Source: Nitrospirota bacterium (GTDB lineage Bacteria; JACPQY01). Taken from it: a stretch of 64,000 nt of DNA. The notes under the pieces were generated by a model. The model saw nothing but the letters and a program-made list of their open reading frames with translations. It was not told the origin of the DNA and searched no databases. The stretch covers positions 46,354 to 110,353 of the forward strand of contig JACPAV010000009.1 of the NCBI GenBank assembly GCA_016180645.1, given 5' to 3'. Below are positions 42,729 through 51,693 of the stretch, piece by piece; the stretch's first letter is position 1, and every line of letters begins with the position of its first letter. The position numbers and the translations under genes are program-made.

Positions 42729-43787
42729 GTGAGATTGTTGACCCGGGCGCCCCTGTTTCTCTGCCTCTTCCTCACCGCGTACGCATCCTCCGTTTTCGCG
42801 TGGAGCCGCCATGACCACATCACTCGCCTCTCACTCGAATCCGTCCGGGAACTGACAGACCTCCCAACCGCCACCGTCACCCCGCTCTCAGAGTCGGACC
42901 CGTCCCTGAGTCCCGTCTACGTCCCACCGTACCAAGCCGTCCCCAAGCCCGAGGGATTCCAGCCGGCCGACGTGACCGATACAAGCCCGGTGGGACTGAT
43001 CGGCGAGCCGCTCGGAGGCACAATCACCCCTCGACGCATTCTCATCGAGTTTTCCTCCGAACCCGATTGGGGAATGGACAAGGGCCTCAAATTGGACTTC
43101 GCTCAAAAGCTCCAAGGCGGAAGCCAGGGCTACCGGCACATCTTGTATCCAGCCGGGACGTTTCATGTCCCCTACGCATTCCTCAATCAAGGCGAGCCAC
43201 CGAAGCGCGCGAAACACTTCGTCGAGCAAGCCCACCGGGCGCTGGCGCGCGGCGACGCGTACTGGTTCTGGAGAAACATGGCGCGGGCACTCCACTATAT
43301 CCAGGATGTGGGGCAGCCGTATCACACCGGCCAAACCTCACTCGATTTCCTGGTCAAGGGAGACATCCTCGCCGGCACGATCGAGGCCACGACAAACTAT
43401 CACCTCGCTTATGAGACGTTTGTGGCCAACCAACTGATCGCCGAAATCCAAGGAGGCGTGCTCCGCTACACCTCCGCCCTCCGAGGGGCATCCTCCCGGA
43501 AAGAGTGCAAAGCCGATCGCCTCGTCCAAGACATCGCGTCGGACAACGCCCCCCGCGGCCGCCGGCTCATGCAACTCTCCGTCCCCTTCCTGGGCCCGGC
43601 ATTCAAGACGGGCCAGAAGCGCCGTATGACCGAATCAGAGTTTCTTGGCCTCGTCGGGAAAACCAGAAAGGGCGCAGAGGATTTCGATCGTGAAACTCGC
43701 GCCGCCCTGCAGTTGACCGCGGAAACCACGAGGGGCTTCGTTGCATGCGCCCTGGAGACCTTCTACAATCGAAACGGACGTCCATGA
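42729..43787 (+). CDS. secreted phospholipase C / S1-P1 nuclease-like zinc enzyme
   Basis: 352 residues, GTG start. A signal peptide ends S-V-F-A, leaving Trp as first mature residue, as in zinc PLC and S1/P1 nucleases where the N-terminal Trp binds zinc. W-S-R-H-D-H follows, then H-Y-I-Q-D-V-G-Q-P-Y-H (about 189-199) and N-Y-H-L-A-Y-E, the His/Asp zinc ligands of the fold. It hydrolyses a phosphodiester outside the cytoplasm. The stop overlaps the nuoA start (ATGA), an odd partner for complex I. Confidence 0.82.
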   Translation: MRLLTRAPLFLCLFLTAYASSVFAWSRHDHITRLSLESVRELTDLPTATVTPLSESDPSLSPVYVPPYQAVPKPEGFQPADVTDTSPVGLIGEPLGGTITPRRILIEFSSEPDWGMDKGLKLDFAQKLQGGSQGYRHILYPAGTFHVPYAFLNQGEPPKRAKHFVEQAHRALARGDAYWFWRNMARALHYIQDVGQPYHTGQTSLDFLVKGDILAGTIEATTNYHLAYETFVANQLIAEIQGGVLRYTSALRGASSRKECKADRLVQDIASDNAPRGRRLMQLSVPFLGPAFKTGQKRRMTESEFLGLVGKTRKGAEDFDRETRAALQLTAETTRGFVACALETFYNRNGRP

Positions 43788-44251
43788 ACATTCAACTTGG
43801 TTACGCGCATGTCCTGGCCCTCCTCCTTGTGGGGGTGGCCTTTGTCTTCGTCAACATCCTGGTGGGGCGACTCGTCCAACCGCGCAAGCTTTCCCGTGGT
43901 AAGGCCCTGGCCTACGAATGCGGAGAAATTCCCGTGGGCACGGGGTGGATCGGCTTCAATATCCGGTTCTATATTTTTGCCCTGATTTTTCTCATCTTCG
44001 ACGTGGAGATGGCGGTGACATTTCCGGTCGGTGTGATCTTCCGGCAGTGGCAGGCCGACGGTCGCGGATGGCTCGTCTTCACCGAGTTGGCCGTCTTTCT
44101 CGGCATTCTCTTCGTGGGGCTCATCTATCTCTGGCGGTGCGGAGATCTGAACTGGCTGAAGTCGATCGCGCCCGGCGAAGGCCCGGCAAAGGCCAGGAAA
44201 GCCTTTGAACGGAAGTTCTTTGACGACAAAGGTTATGGCCCCACCACCTGA
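43784..44251 (+). CDS. nuoA: NADH-quinone oxidoreductase subunit A
   Basis: 155 residues, somewhat longer than the usual 120-140 because of a hydrophilic C-terminal tail. Three membrane helices with Y-E-C-G-E-I-P-V-G between helices 1 and 2 and F-L-I-F-D-V-E-M-A in helix 2 identify NuoA. It forms part of the quinone-site region of complex I. First gene of the block, coupled to the upstream zinc enzyme gene. Confidence 0.96.
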   Translation: MNIQLGYAHVLALLLVGVAFVFVNILVGRLVQPRKLSRGKALAYECGEIPVGTGWIGFNIRFYIFALIFLIFDVEMAVTFPVGVIFRQWQADGRGWLVFTELAVFLGILFVGLIYLWRCGDLNWLKSIAPGEGPAKARKAFERKFFDDKGYGPTT

Positions 44252-44297
44252 AGCAGGCGCGTCAGCGCCTCGTCCCGAGGCGGTTCCAGGTGGTGGG

Positions 44298-44816
44298 ATG
44301 AAGGCACCGGACATCGCTGAGCGATTGAAGGCCAAGTTTCCCGATGCCGTGCTGGAAGTGCAGACGGACGCGAAGCAGCCCTGGATCAAGATCCGTCCCC
44401 AGGATCTGGCCGAGGTCGCCCGCACTCTTCACGACAATCCGGAGTTGTCTTTCGATGCGCTGATGTGCCTGAGCGGCGTGGACTACCCGAACGAACTCGC
44501 CGGTGTGTATCACCTCTTCTCCTACAAGCATCGCCATGCCATCGTGGTCAAGACGTTCGTCCCCAAGACCGATGCTCACGTTCCAACCGTGTCCGGCCTC
44601 TGGAGGGGAGCGGATTGGTTCGAACGCGAGGCGTTTGACCTTCTCGGAATCGTATTCGACGGCCACCCCGATCTTCGCCGGCTCATGATGCCGGAGGATT
44701 GGGTCGGCCATCCTCTGCGAAAGGACTACCAGGAACCCGAGCGATATCTGGGGATGGACACGCCCCGGAAGTATCCTACAGCGGCCCCTGCGGAGGAGCC
44801 GAAAAAGGTGGCCTGA
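44298..44816 (+). CDS. nuoC: NADH-quinone oxidoreductase subunit C
   Basis: 172 residues. L-M-C-L-S-G-V-D-Y, Y-H-L-F-S-Y-K-H-R-H and the signature W-F-E-R-E-A-F-D-L-L-G-I-V-F-D-G-H-P-D-L-R-R-L-M-M-P are NuoC (30-kDa subunit). ATG 44235, inside the nuoA end, is an alternative that adds a Pro/Ala-rich stretch. nuoB, which normally lies between nuoA and nuoC, is missing here. Peripheral arm of complex I. Confidence 0.95.
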   Translation: MKAPDIAERLKAKFPDAVLEVQTDAKQPWIKIRPQDLAEVARTLHDNPELSFDALMCLSGVDYPNELAGVYHLFSYKHRHAIVVKTFVPKTDAHVPTVSGLWRGADWFEREAFDLLGIVFDGHPDLRRLMMPEDWVGHPLRKDYQEPERYLGMDTPRKYPTAAPAEEPKKVA

Positions 44817-44818
44817 AG

Positions 44819-45934
44819 ATGGCGCTCCGCACTGAAGAAGTCGTCCTCAACATGGGGCCGCACCATCCGAGCACGCACGGGGTCCTCCGCTTCGTGCTCA
44901 AGGCGGACGGTGAAATCATCGAAGAAGTCATCCCCGACGTCGGTTACCTCCATCGCTCCATCGAAAAAATCTGCGAGAAAGTGCCCTACCTCGAATTCGT
45001 GCCGTACACGGACCGGGTAGACTACATCTCCGGAATGAATTCGAACTGGGCCTACTGCCTGGCGGTCGAACGCCTCGCCGGACTGGAAATCCCGCGGCGC
45101 GCAGAACTCTTGAGAGTCATCGCCTGCGAACTCAACCGAATTTCCAGCCACCTCATCGCCGTCGGCGCCATGGGGATGGACGTGGGCGCCACCACGCCGT
45201 TCCTTCACGCCGTGCGCGATCGGGAAAGAATCAACGACCTTTTCGAAATGCTGTGCGGCGCGAGATTGACGTACAGTTATATCTGGATCGGCGGCGTATC
45301 CCTGGACGCCCCGCAGGCCTTTCTGGACCGGACCCGGGAGTTCCTCGACTATATCGCCCCGAAGTTCCAGGAGTTCAACCAGCTCCTCACCGGGAACAAG
45401 ATCTACGTGGAGCGCCTGGCCAACGTGGGTGCAATTACGGCTGATGACGCGATCAACTTCGGCCTGGTCGGACCCAATCTCCGGGCCTGCGGAGTGAATT
45501 TTGATCTCCGCAAAGACGAGCCGTACTCGGTCTACCCCGAGCTGGAGTTCGACGTTCCCGTGGGACGGGGCGAGGCCGGAACCGTGGGCGACTGCTTCGA
45601 CCGGTACATCGTCCGCATCCGCGAGATGATCGAGAGCATCCGGATCATCCGCCAGTGCCTCGACCGGATCGAGCCGGGCGAGTTCCGGGCCAAGACGAAA
45701 AAGAAACTGAAGCCGCCGCCGGGCGAGGTGTACGTGCGCACGGAGGCCCCGAGGGGAGAAATGGGATACTTCCTCATGAGTGACGGCACGGAAAAAGCCT
45801 ACCGGTGCAAGATCCGCACCGGCTCTTTCTCGGCCATGAACGCCATCCCTTTCATCGCCAAAGGATGGATGGTGGCCGACCTCGTGGCGATCATCGCCAG
45901 CCTGGACGTAGTGGCCCCGGAGGTCGACCGCTAG
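44819..45934 (+). CDS. nuoD: NADH-quinone oxidoreductase subunit D
   Basis: 371 residues. N-M-G-P-H-H-P-S-T-H-G-V-L-R and V-G-Y-L-H-R-S-I-E-K near the N-terminus and S-D-G-T-E-K-A-Y-R-C-K-I-R near the C-terminus are NuoD (49-kDa subunit) motifs, lining the quinone pocket with NuoB. Separate from nuoC, not fused. ATG starts 2 bp after the nuoC stop. Confidence 0.97.
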   Translation: MALRTEEVVLNMGPHHPSTHGVLRFVLKADGEIIEEVIPDVGYLHRSIEKICEKVPYLEFVPYTDRVDYISGMNSNWAYCLAVERLAGLEIPRRAELLRVIACELNRISSHLIAVGAMGMDVGATTPFLHAVRDRERINDLFEMLCGARLTYSYIWIGGVSLDAPQAFLDRTREFLDYIAPKFQEFNQLLTGNKIYVERLANVGAITADDAINFGLVGPNLRACGVNFDLRKDEPYSVYPELEFDVPVGRGEAGTVGDCFDRYIVRIREMIESIRIIRQCLDRIEPGEFRAKTKKKLKPPPGEVYVRTEAPRGEMGYFLMSDGTEKAYRCKIRTGSFSAMNAIPFIAKGWMVADLVAIIASLDVVAPEVDR

Positions 45935-47085
45935 TGGTCTGGCTCGCACCCCGCCTTGTGCTGCCTCCCATCGTGGTCGGCCTGACCGGCGGGGTACCGC
46001 ACCATCCGTGGCTGGATGCCCTGACGGCACAGACCGGCGTGAGCCGCACGCTCTGGGTGATTGCCTACCTCGGCGTTCTTGGCGCCATTGCTGTCACGCT
46101 TGTCGCCGTCGCCGGTGGGGTCCTGAGTTGGGCCGAGCGCAGGATCGCCGGACGAATGCAGGCCCGCATCGGACCGAACCGGGTCGGCCCCGCCGGCTTC
46201 CTCCAATGGCTGGCAGATGGCATCAAGCTCATCCTGAAGGAGGATTTCATTCCGCCGGCAGCGGATGGCCTCCTCTTCCGCCTCGCGCCGTACATTATTT
46301 TCTGCGCGATGTTTCTCACGGTCGCCGTTCTCCCCTTCGGCCGGTCCCTCATCATTTATGACTTGAATCTCGGCATTTTCTACCTCCTGGCCATTTCTTC
46401 CATCGTCGTCATCGGAATCGTCATGGCCGGCTGGTCCTCCAACAACAAGTGGTCCGTGTACGGGTGCTTCCGTTCCGCGGCGCAACTCGTGAGCTATGAA
46501 GTTCCCCGCGGACTCGCCGTGCTGGCCGTGGTCATCTCGGCCGGTTCGCTCAGCATGCAGTCCATCGTCACCGAGCAATCGGGAGGATGGCTTGGCGTCA
46601 CGAACTGGTACATCTTTCACGACCCGTTTCTCTTTGTCAGTTTCTTCGTTTTCTACATCGCCTCACTGGCGGAAATAAACCGCACCCCCTTCGACATCCC
46701 CGAGGCGGAAACCGAGCTGGTGGCCGGTTACAACACGGAGTACAGCGGTTTCCGGTTCGCCACGTTCTTCCTTTCGGAGTGGGCCAACGTCGTTTTGACC
46801 GGCGTCGTCTCCGCCACCCTTTTCCTGGGCGGCTGGACCGCACTCCACGCGTTCGGTAGGGACATCCTTCCGGGTCCTTTCTGGGTAATGGTGAAGGCCG
46901 GGGCCGTCGTCTTCCTCACCATCTGGCTTCGGTGGACCTTGCCCCGCCTGCGCGTGGACCAGCTCATGAGCGTCTGCTGGAAATATCTGGTGCCGATATC
47001 GTTCGTCTGCGTGATCGGCTCCGCGGCGTGGACCGCGGCCTTCGGAGGCCGGGGAGTCCTTGGCCTCTTGGGAGGGCTTCTTTGA
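45934..47085 (+). CDS. nuoH: NADH-quinone oxidoreductase subunit H
   Basis: 383 residues with about eight membrane helices. W-A-E-R-R-I-A-G-R-M-Q-A-R-I-G-P-N-R-V-G-P-G-type start of loop 1, Q-L-V-S-Y-E-V-P-R-G, and E-I-N-R-T-P-F-D-I-P-E-A-E-T-E-L-V-A-G-Y-N-T-E-Y-S-G are canonical. It links the quinone site to the membrane arm. The GTG start shares one base with the nuoD stop (TAGTG). Confidence 0.97.
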   Translation: MVWLAPRLVLPPIVVGLTGGVPHHPWLDALTAQTGVSRTLWVIAYLGVLGAIAVTLVAVAGGVLSWAERRIAGRMQARIGPNRVGPAGFLQWLADGIKLILKEDFIPPAADGLLFRLAPYIIFCAMFLTVAVLPFGRSLIIYDLNLGIFYLLAISSIVVIGIVMAGWSSNNKWSVYGCFRSAAQLVSYEVPRGLAVLAVVISAGSLSMQSIVTEQSGGWLGVTNWYIFHDPFLFVSFFVFYIASLAEINRTPFDIPEAETELVAGYNTEYSGFRFATFFLSEWANVVLTGVVSATLFLGGWTALHAFGRDILPGPFWVMVKAGAVVFLTIWLRWTLPRLRVDQLMSVCWKYLVPISFVCVIGSAAWTAAFGGRGVLGLLGGLL

Positions 47086-47756
47086 TGCGTGAATATGTCC
47101 AGAACATCTACGATGCCGTGTCCTCCACCCTCAAGGGCATGGCGATCACGTGGAGAAACTTTGTGCGGACACCCGTGACGATCGAATACCCCGACGCCGA
47201 CATCAAAGGATCTTCCGCCTCCCAGTGGGCGCGCGACTATTTTTCCGAGGTTCTCGGCCGCCTGGAGAAAGACTACACTCAGTTCCTTTCACCGATGGCC
47301 GCGCGGTACCGCGGCTTCCTGACCGTCGACATCCCGAGCTGTATCTCCTGCCGGATCTGTGAAACGGCCTGTCCCATCAGTTGTATCGTCATCGACGACG
47401 TGAAAACGGAAAAGCGCGTCGTGAAGGCCATGGATGGGGAGGACACCACCAAGCTGCGCGATCCGGTCCGGTTCGATATCGACATCGGCAAGTGCATGTT
47501 CTGCGGTTTGTGCGTGGAGCCCTGTCCCACAGGATCGATATTCTTCACAAAGGAATTCGAACTGCCCGTCCCGGAGATCAACGGCCTCCTTTTCAAATTC
47601 GTGAGCGACCGACAGGTCCGGGAAACTCGGGAACGCGCGGCCAAAGCAGCCGCCGCGAAACCGGCTCCCAAGCCCCCGGCGCCCGTCGCGCCCCCCGCAC
47701 CGGCCACCACCGCACCACCGGCGACATCCACTCCATCACCCACTCATGCGTCGTAG
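47085..47756 (+). CDS. nuoI: NADH-quinone oxidoreductase subunit I
   Basis: 223 residues. Two [4Fe-4S] ferredoxin motifs: C-I-S-C-R-I-C-E-T-A-C-P and C-M-F-C-G-L-C-V-E-P-C-P. The N-terminal amphipathic part and the P-V-T-I-E-Y-P segment fit NuoI. A Pro/Ala-rich tail of about 45 residues is unusual. ATG overlaps the nuoH stop (TGATG). Last recognised nuo gene in the window; nuoB, E, F, G and J-N are absent. Confidence 0.95.
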   Translation: MREYVQNIYDAVSSTLKGMAITWRNFVRTPVTIEYPDADIKGSSASQWARDYFSEVLGRLEKDYTQFLSPMAARYRGFLTVDIPSCISCRICETACPISCIVIDDVKTEKRVVKAMDGEDTTKLRDPVRFDIDIGKCMFCGLCVEPCPTGSIFFTKEFELPVPEINGLLFKFVSDRQVRETRERAAKAAAAKPAPKPPAPVAPPAPATTAPPATSTPSPTHAS

Positions 47757-48441
47757 AATTCTCCAAATCCTGTTCCTCATCGCGTTCACCATCGGCGCCT
47801 TTGCCGTCAAGGTGTACGTGGAAGGGCGAATCGAGTTCAGGAAAGCCGGCGAGGCCTACGCCAAGGCCCAAAAGGTGGAAATGGGAACCACCGAGGAGCA
47901 GCGAGCCGAATGGGAGCTCGCGTGGGACGACGCGATGGATCACTACGAGCGGGCCATCAAGTGGTACGTCCCGCGCGTGGGCTACGTGCCGCGTTCTCTG
48001 GAGAAACTTTGGGAAATCGGAGAGCGAATGGAGGCGGCGGGCGAGCGGTTGTACGCCCGCAAGTCCTACGAGAAACTCCGCTCCGCTCTCTACGCCGTCC
48101 GAAGCACCTACACTCCGTATCCGGAATGGATTGAGAGATGCGATGGAAAAATTTCAACCCTCATGGCCATGGAACCGCCCTACTCAGAAGATGACAAACG
48201 CAAGAGTTTCGAACAGCGGAAAGAAGAGCACTACAAACTCCTGAAGAAAGACTATGCGCCGGACGTTTTCTGGTCGATTGTGGCGGTGAGTGGGTTCTTC
48301 GGCTGGATCGGATGCGTGTTCGGGTTCATCTGGTTCGCCATGGAGGAATCCGGAAAGCTCCGACGTCGGCGCGCCCTCGGCTGGAGCGGAGCATTCGTCC
48401 TTTGCTACGCGCTGTGGATTGTCGGCCTGCTGAGGGCCTGA
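47746..48441 (+). CDS. membrane protein with TPR-like middle
   Basis: 231 residues. One N-terminal membrane helix (I-L-Q-I-L-F-L-I-A-F-T-I-G-A-F-A-V), a charged helical middle (about 30-160) that reads like tetratricopeptide units (A-M-D-H-Y-E-R-A-I-K-W-Y-V), and two C-terminal membrane helices (about 172-225). It overlaps nuoI by 11 bp and ends the operon. It may be a complex I assembly or anchoring factor, but no family is recognised. Confidence 0.7.
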   Translation: MRRRILQILFLIAFTIGAFAVKVYVEGRIEFRKAGEAYAKAQKVEMGTTEEQRAEWELAWDDAMDHYERAIKWYVPRVGYVPRSLEKLWEIGERMEAAGERLYARKSYEKLRSALYAVRSTYTPYPEWIERCDGKISTLMAMEPPYSEDDKRKSFEQRKEEHYKLLKKDYAPDVFWSIVAVSGFFGWIGCVFGFIWFAMEESGKLRRRRALGWSGAFVLCYALWIVGLLRA

Positions 48442-48508
48442 TCTCCCCGGAAAGAACCTCGCGCTGAAAACGGATCCGCCTGAGACGGACTGAGAGCTGA
48501 GGGCTTTC

Positions 48509-49327
48509 CTATTTCCCCTTGGCCGGCTTCTCGCCTGCGGCCTTCCCTGCCGCCGCGGGCTTGCCCGCCGTGGCGGCCTTTCCGGCAGCCGGTGCCTTCG
48601 CCGGTGCGGCTTTCCCCGCCGCCGCCTTCTCCCCACCCTTGGCCGGCGCTTCCGCACCCGCCGTTGGAGCCGCGGCAGCCGGTGCTCCTCCCACCGCGGG
48701 CGCTCCCTCCGCGGCCACCGCCGCGACCTCTTCGGGCTTCTTGAGGGCCTCCTCTTCCTTCGGCATCAGCACGGTGACAATGGTGGGGTTCTTCCGCTCC
48801 GCCAACCTGACGCCCGCCGGAAGCGGGAGATCGGACGCATGGAGCGAGTCCCCTTTCGCCAAAGGGGTCACGTCGATCTCAATGACACCCGGTATGGCGT
48901 CCGGCCGGCATTCCACCAAAAGTTTTCGGATCGGCCATTGCATCACGCCACCGTCCGCAACCCCCACGGGCACTCCCTTCGTCTGGATCGGAATCAGCAC
49001 CTCAATGGGCCGATTCTTTGGAATTTCGTAGAAATCGATGTGGACGAGGTCCCCCCAAACGGGGTCGTAGTTGATGTCCCGAATCAGCACTCGTCGCGAG
49101 GAGACCGCGCCGTTCTCGATCCGGAGCTCGATGGGATTGTGCGTGGACACCCCTCTTTGGAGCAACATTTTCATCTCGTGGTTGGACACCGAGATCGTCG
49201 AGGGTTTCGTCTCGGGACCGTAGAGAATGGCCGGGACGAATCCCTCCCGGCGCACCTTGCGCAGGGCGCCCTTTCCGGCCTGAGCGCGGGGCTTGGCCTT
49301 TAACGCGAGGGGGACATTCGATTCCAT
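48509..49327 (-). CDS. rplY: large ribosomal subunit protein bL25, CTC form
   Basis: 272 residues. The N-terminal L25 domain has G-K-G-A-L-R-K-V-R-R-E-G-F-V-P-A-I-L-Y-G and V-H-I-D-F-Y-E-I. The C-terminal TL5/CTC domain follows (I-E-I-D-V-T-P-L-A-K-G-D-S-L-H). The last 65 residues are an Ala/Lys/Pro/Gly-rich tail, common in CTC-type L25 though long here. It binds 5S rRNA. Downstream of prs on the same strand, a frequent pairing. Confidence 0.95.
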   Translation of the reverse strand: MESNVPLALKAKPRAQAGKGALRKVRREGFVPAILYGPETKPSTISVSNHEMKMLLQRGVSTHNPIELRIENGAVSSRRVLIRDINYDPVWGDLVHIDFYEIPKNRPIEVLIPIQTKGVPVGVADGGVMQWPIRKLLVECRPDAIPGVIEIDVTPLAKGDSLHASDLPLPAGVRLAERKNPTIVTVLMPKEEEALKKPEEVAAVAAEGAPAVGGAPAAAAPTAGAEAPAKGGEKAAAGKAAPAKAPAAGKAATAGKPAAAGKAAGEKPAKGK

Positions 49328-49358
49328 CGTCAGGGCGCCTTATGTAGCACGGATTGGC

Positions 49359-50300
49359 TTAGTTGTACAGGTCGCTGAGGGATTCGTTGAGGTGAATCCG
49401 CTTGATGGCCGCTCCGAGGAGCGGCGCCACGCTGAGCACCTTGATCTTCTTCGAAACGGCGCCGGATTCCCGCAGAGGGACCGAGTCCGTCACGATCAAT
49501 TCCTTCAGGGGAGACTTCTCGATCCGATCCACCGCCGGGTAGGAGAGGACCGGATGGGTGGCGCACGCGTACACGGCCTTGGCTCCGTTGGTCATCATCG
49601 CCTCTGCGCCCTGGGCGAGGGTCCCGGCCGTGTCCACCATGTCATCGAGCATGATGGCCGTGCGCTCCGCCACGTCCCCGATCACGTGCATCACCTGGGC
49701 CTCGCCGGGCCTCTCGCGCCGCTTGTCCACGATCGCCAAAGGCACTTGGAGGTGTTTCGCATATACGCGAGCCCTCTGAGCGCCGCCCGCGTCGGGCGAT
49801 ACGATTACGAGATCCCTCGTCTCAAAACTCCGCCGGATGTAGTCGAGCAAGACGGGAGTGGCAAAAAGATTGTCGCACGGAATGTCGAAAAACCCCTGGA
49901 TCTGGCCTGAATGCAGATCCAAGGCAAGCACGTGATCGATGCCGGAGGCCGTCATGAGATTCGCCACCAAACGTGCGGAGATCGGGGCGCGTGGGGCGAC
50001 GATCCGGTCCTGTCGGGCATACCCGAAATACGGGAGCACCGCGGTGATGCGTCCCGCGCTGGCCCGCTTGAGGGCATCGGCCATGACCATCAGCTCCATC
50101 AGGTTCTCATTGACGGGGGTGGAGGTGGACTGGATGATATAGACGTCCGCGCCGCGAACGCTTTCCCGGATTTCGGCCTGGACCTCGCCGTCAGGAAACC
50201 GCGTGACCTCGCTGTCCCCGAGCGGCACACTCAGGTAACGCGCGATCCGCTCGGCCAGTGCCCGGCACGAGTTTCCCGCGAAGAGAACCAGCTTTTCCAT
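49359..50300 (-). CDS. prs: ribose-phosphate pyrophosphokinase
   Basis: 313 residues, standard length. F-A-G-N-S, F-P-D-G-E, Y-F-G-Y-A-R-Q-D-R, the divalent-metal/PRPP motif V-I-V-S-P-D-A-G-G and the PRPP-binding M-L-D-D-M-V-D-T-A-G-T are all present. It makes PRPP for nucleotides, His and Trp. The 32-bp gap to rplY suggests one operon. Confidence 0.97.
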   Translation of the reverse strand: MEKLVLFAGNSCRALAERIARYLSVPLGDSEVTRFPDGEVQAEIRESVRGADVYIIQSTSTPVNENLMELMVMADALKRASAGRITAVLPYFGYARQDRIVAPRAPISARLVANLMTASGIDHVLALDLHSGQIQGFFDIPCDNLFATPVLLDYIRRSFETRDLVIVSPDAGGAQRARVYAKHLQVPLAIVDKRRERPGEAQVMHVIGDVAERTAIMLDDMVDTAGTLAQGAEAMMTNGAKAVYACATHPVLSYPAVDRIEKSPLKELIVTDSVPLRESGAVSKKIKVLSVAPLLGAAIKRIHLNESLSDLYN

Positions 50301-50388
50301 TTGGCCGCCTGCGATTGTAGGCCCGATGGCAGGACAGAGTCAACCCCGCGATTGACTTTGGACCGCCATCGGGGTGTAATGGCTCTTC

Positions 50389-51678
50389 GTGAATAACAAG
50401 AGCGCAAATCGCATCCTGGGATTGATTTGCCGTGAGTGCGGAAAGTCGTACGGCGAGGCGCCCGTCCACGTTTGCGAGTTCTGCCTCGGCCCGCTCGAAG
50501 TGAAGTACGACTATAACGTCATCGCCCGCACGTTCAATCGGAAGACGATAGAACACCGCCCCCATTCGATGTGGCGGTATCAGGAGCTCCTCCCCCTCCA
50601 GGGAGACCCCCGCGTCGGCACGTTCACGGGCTTTACCCCGCTGGTGCGGGCCCGGAATCTGGGAGACCTCCTCGGCCTATCCAACCTTTACGTCAAGAAT
50701 GACACCGTGTGCGCTCCCAGCCTTTCGTTCAAGGACCGGGTGGTGTCTGTGGCGCACTCGAAAGCGATCGAATTCGGGTTCAAAGTGGTCGCCTGCGCCT
50801 CCACCGGCAACTTGGCCAATTCCGTCGCCGCGAACGCGGCCGCCGCCAAGCTCGAATGCTACGTCTTCATCCCGGCCGACCTGGAACAGGGGAAGGTCCT
50901 CGGAACGGGCATCTTCGGCGCCCGCGTCATCGGCATCCTCGGCGCGTATGACGACGTCAACAAGCTGTGCAGCGAAATAGCCGGGCGGTACGGTTGGGCC
51001 TTCGTCAACATCAACATTCGACCCTATTATGCGGAAGGATCAAAGACGTTTGGGCTGGAAATTGCGGAGCAACTCGGATGGCGCCTGCCGGACCATGTGA
51101 TCGTGCCCATGGCGGGAGGATCGCTCATCACCAAGATCGGGAAGTCTTTCAAGGAACTCGTTGAGCTCGGCCTCGTCAAAAAACAGGCCGTCCGCATTCA
51201 CGGCACACAGCCTGTGGGCTGTTCCCCCATCGTCACGGCGTTCAAAGAGGGCGCCACCTTCTTCAAGCCCGTGAAGAAGCCCGATACCATCGCCAAGTCC
51301 CTTGCCATCGGGAACCCGGCGGATGGATTCTATGCCTTGAAGACCATGCGTGAGTCCGGGGGGGGGGCCGAGAGCGCGACCGACCCTGAGATCGTACGGG
51401 CCATCCAGGATCTGGCTCAGACCGAAGGAATTTTTGGAGAGACAGCGGCCGGGGTGACCGTGGCGGGCACGCGCAAACTCATCGAAACGGGGAAAATCGG
51501 GCGGGACGATCTCGTCGTTATCTCCGTGACGGGAAACGGTCTCAAGACTCAGGAGGCCGTCGCCCCGGCGGTGCCCAAGCCCGTCGTCATCAAACCCTCG
51601 CTCCGCGAATTTGAGGCGCTGCTCAAGGGCGAACCCTCCGCCCCGAAACCCATGGCAGCCCATCCCGCCGCATCCTGA
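50389..51678 (+). CDS. threonine synthase-like PLP enzyme with N-terminal zinc ribbon
   Basis: 429 residues, GTG start. C-R-E-C (14, 17) and C-E-F-C (29, 32) form a zinc ribbon. L-S-F-K-D-R-V-V holds the PLP Lys (115), A-S-T-G-N-L-A-N-S is the phosphate-binding Asn loop, and M-A-G-G-S-L is the Gly-rich PLP phosphate loop. The family (COG0498) contains threonine synthases but also relatives with sulfhydrylase activity. Its neighbours here are a sulfur-carrier-like gene and ATP sulfurylase, so a sulfur-transfer role is possible. Confidence 0.85.
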   Translation: MNNKSANRILGLICRECGKSYGEAPVHVCEFCLGPLEVKYDYNVIARTFNRKTIEHRPHSMWRYQELLPLQGDPRVGTFTGFTPLVRARNLGDLLGLSNLYVKNDTVCAPSLSFKDRVVSVAHSKAIEFGFKVVACASTGNLANSVAANAAAAKLECYVFIPADLEQGKVLGTGIFGARVIGILGAYDDVNKLCSEIAGRYGWAFVNINIRPYYAEGSKTFGLEIAEQLGWRLPDHVIVPMAGGSLITKIGKSFKELVELGLVKKQAVRIHGTQPVGCSPIVTAFKEGATFFKPVKKPDTIAKSLAIGNPADGFYALKTMRESGGGAESATDPEIVRAIQDLAQTEGIFGETAAGVTVAGTRKLIETGKIGRDDLVVISVTGNGLKTQEAVAPAVPKPVVIKPSLREFEALLKGEPSAPKPMAAHPAAS

Positions 51679-51693
51679 TCGTCGAGACCACTG

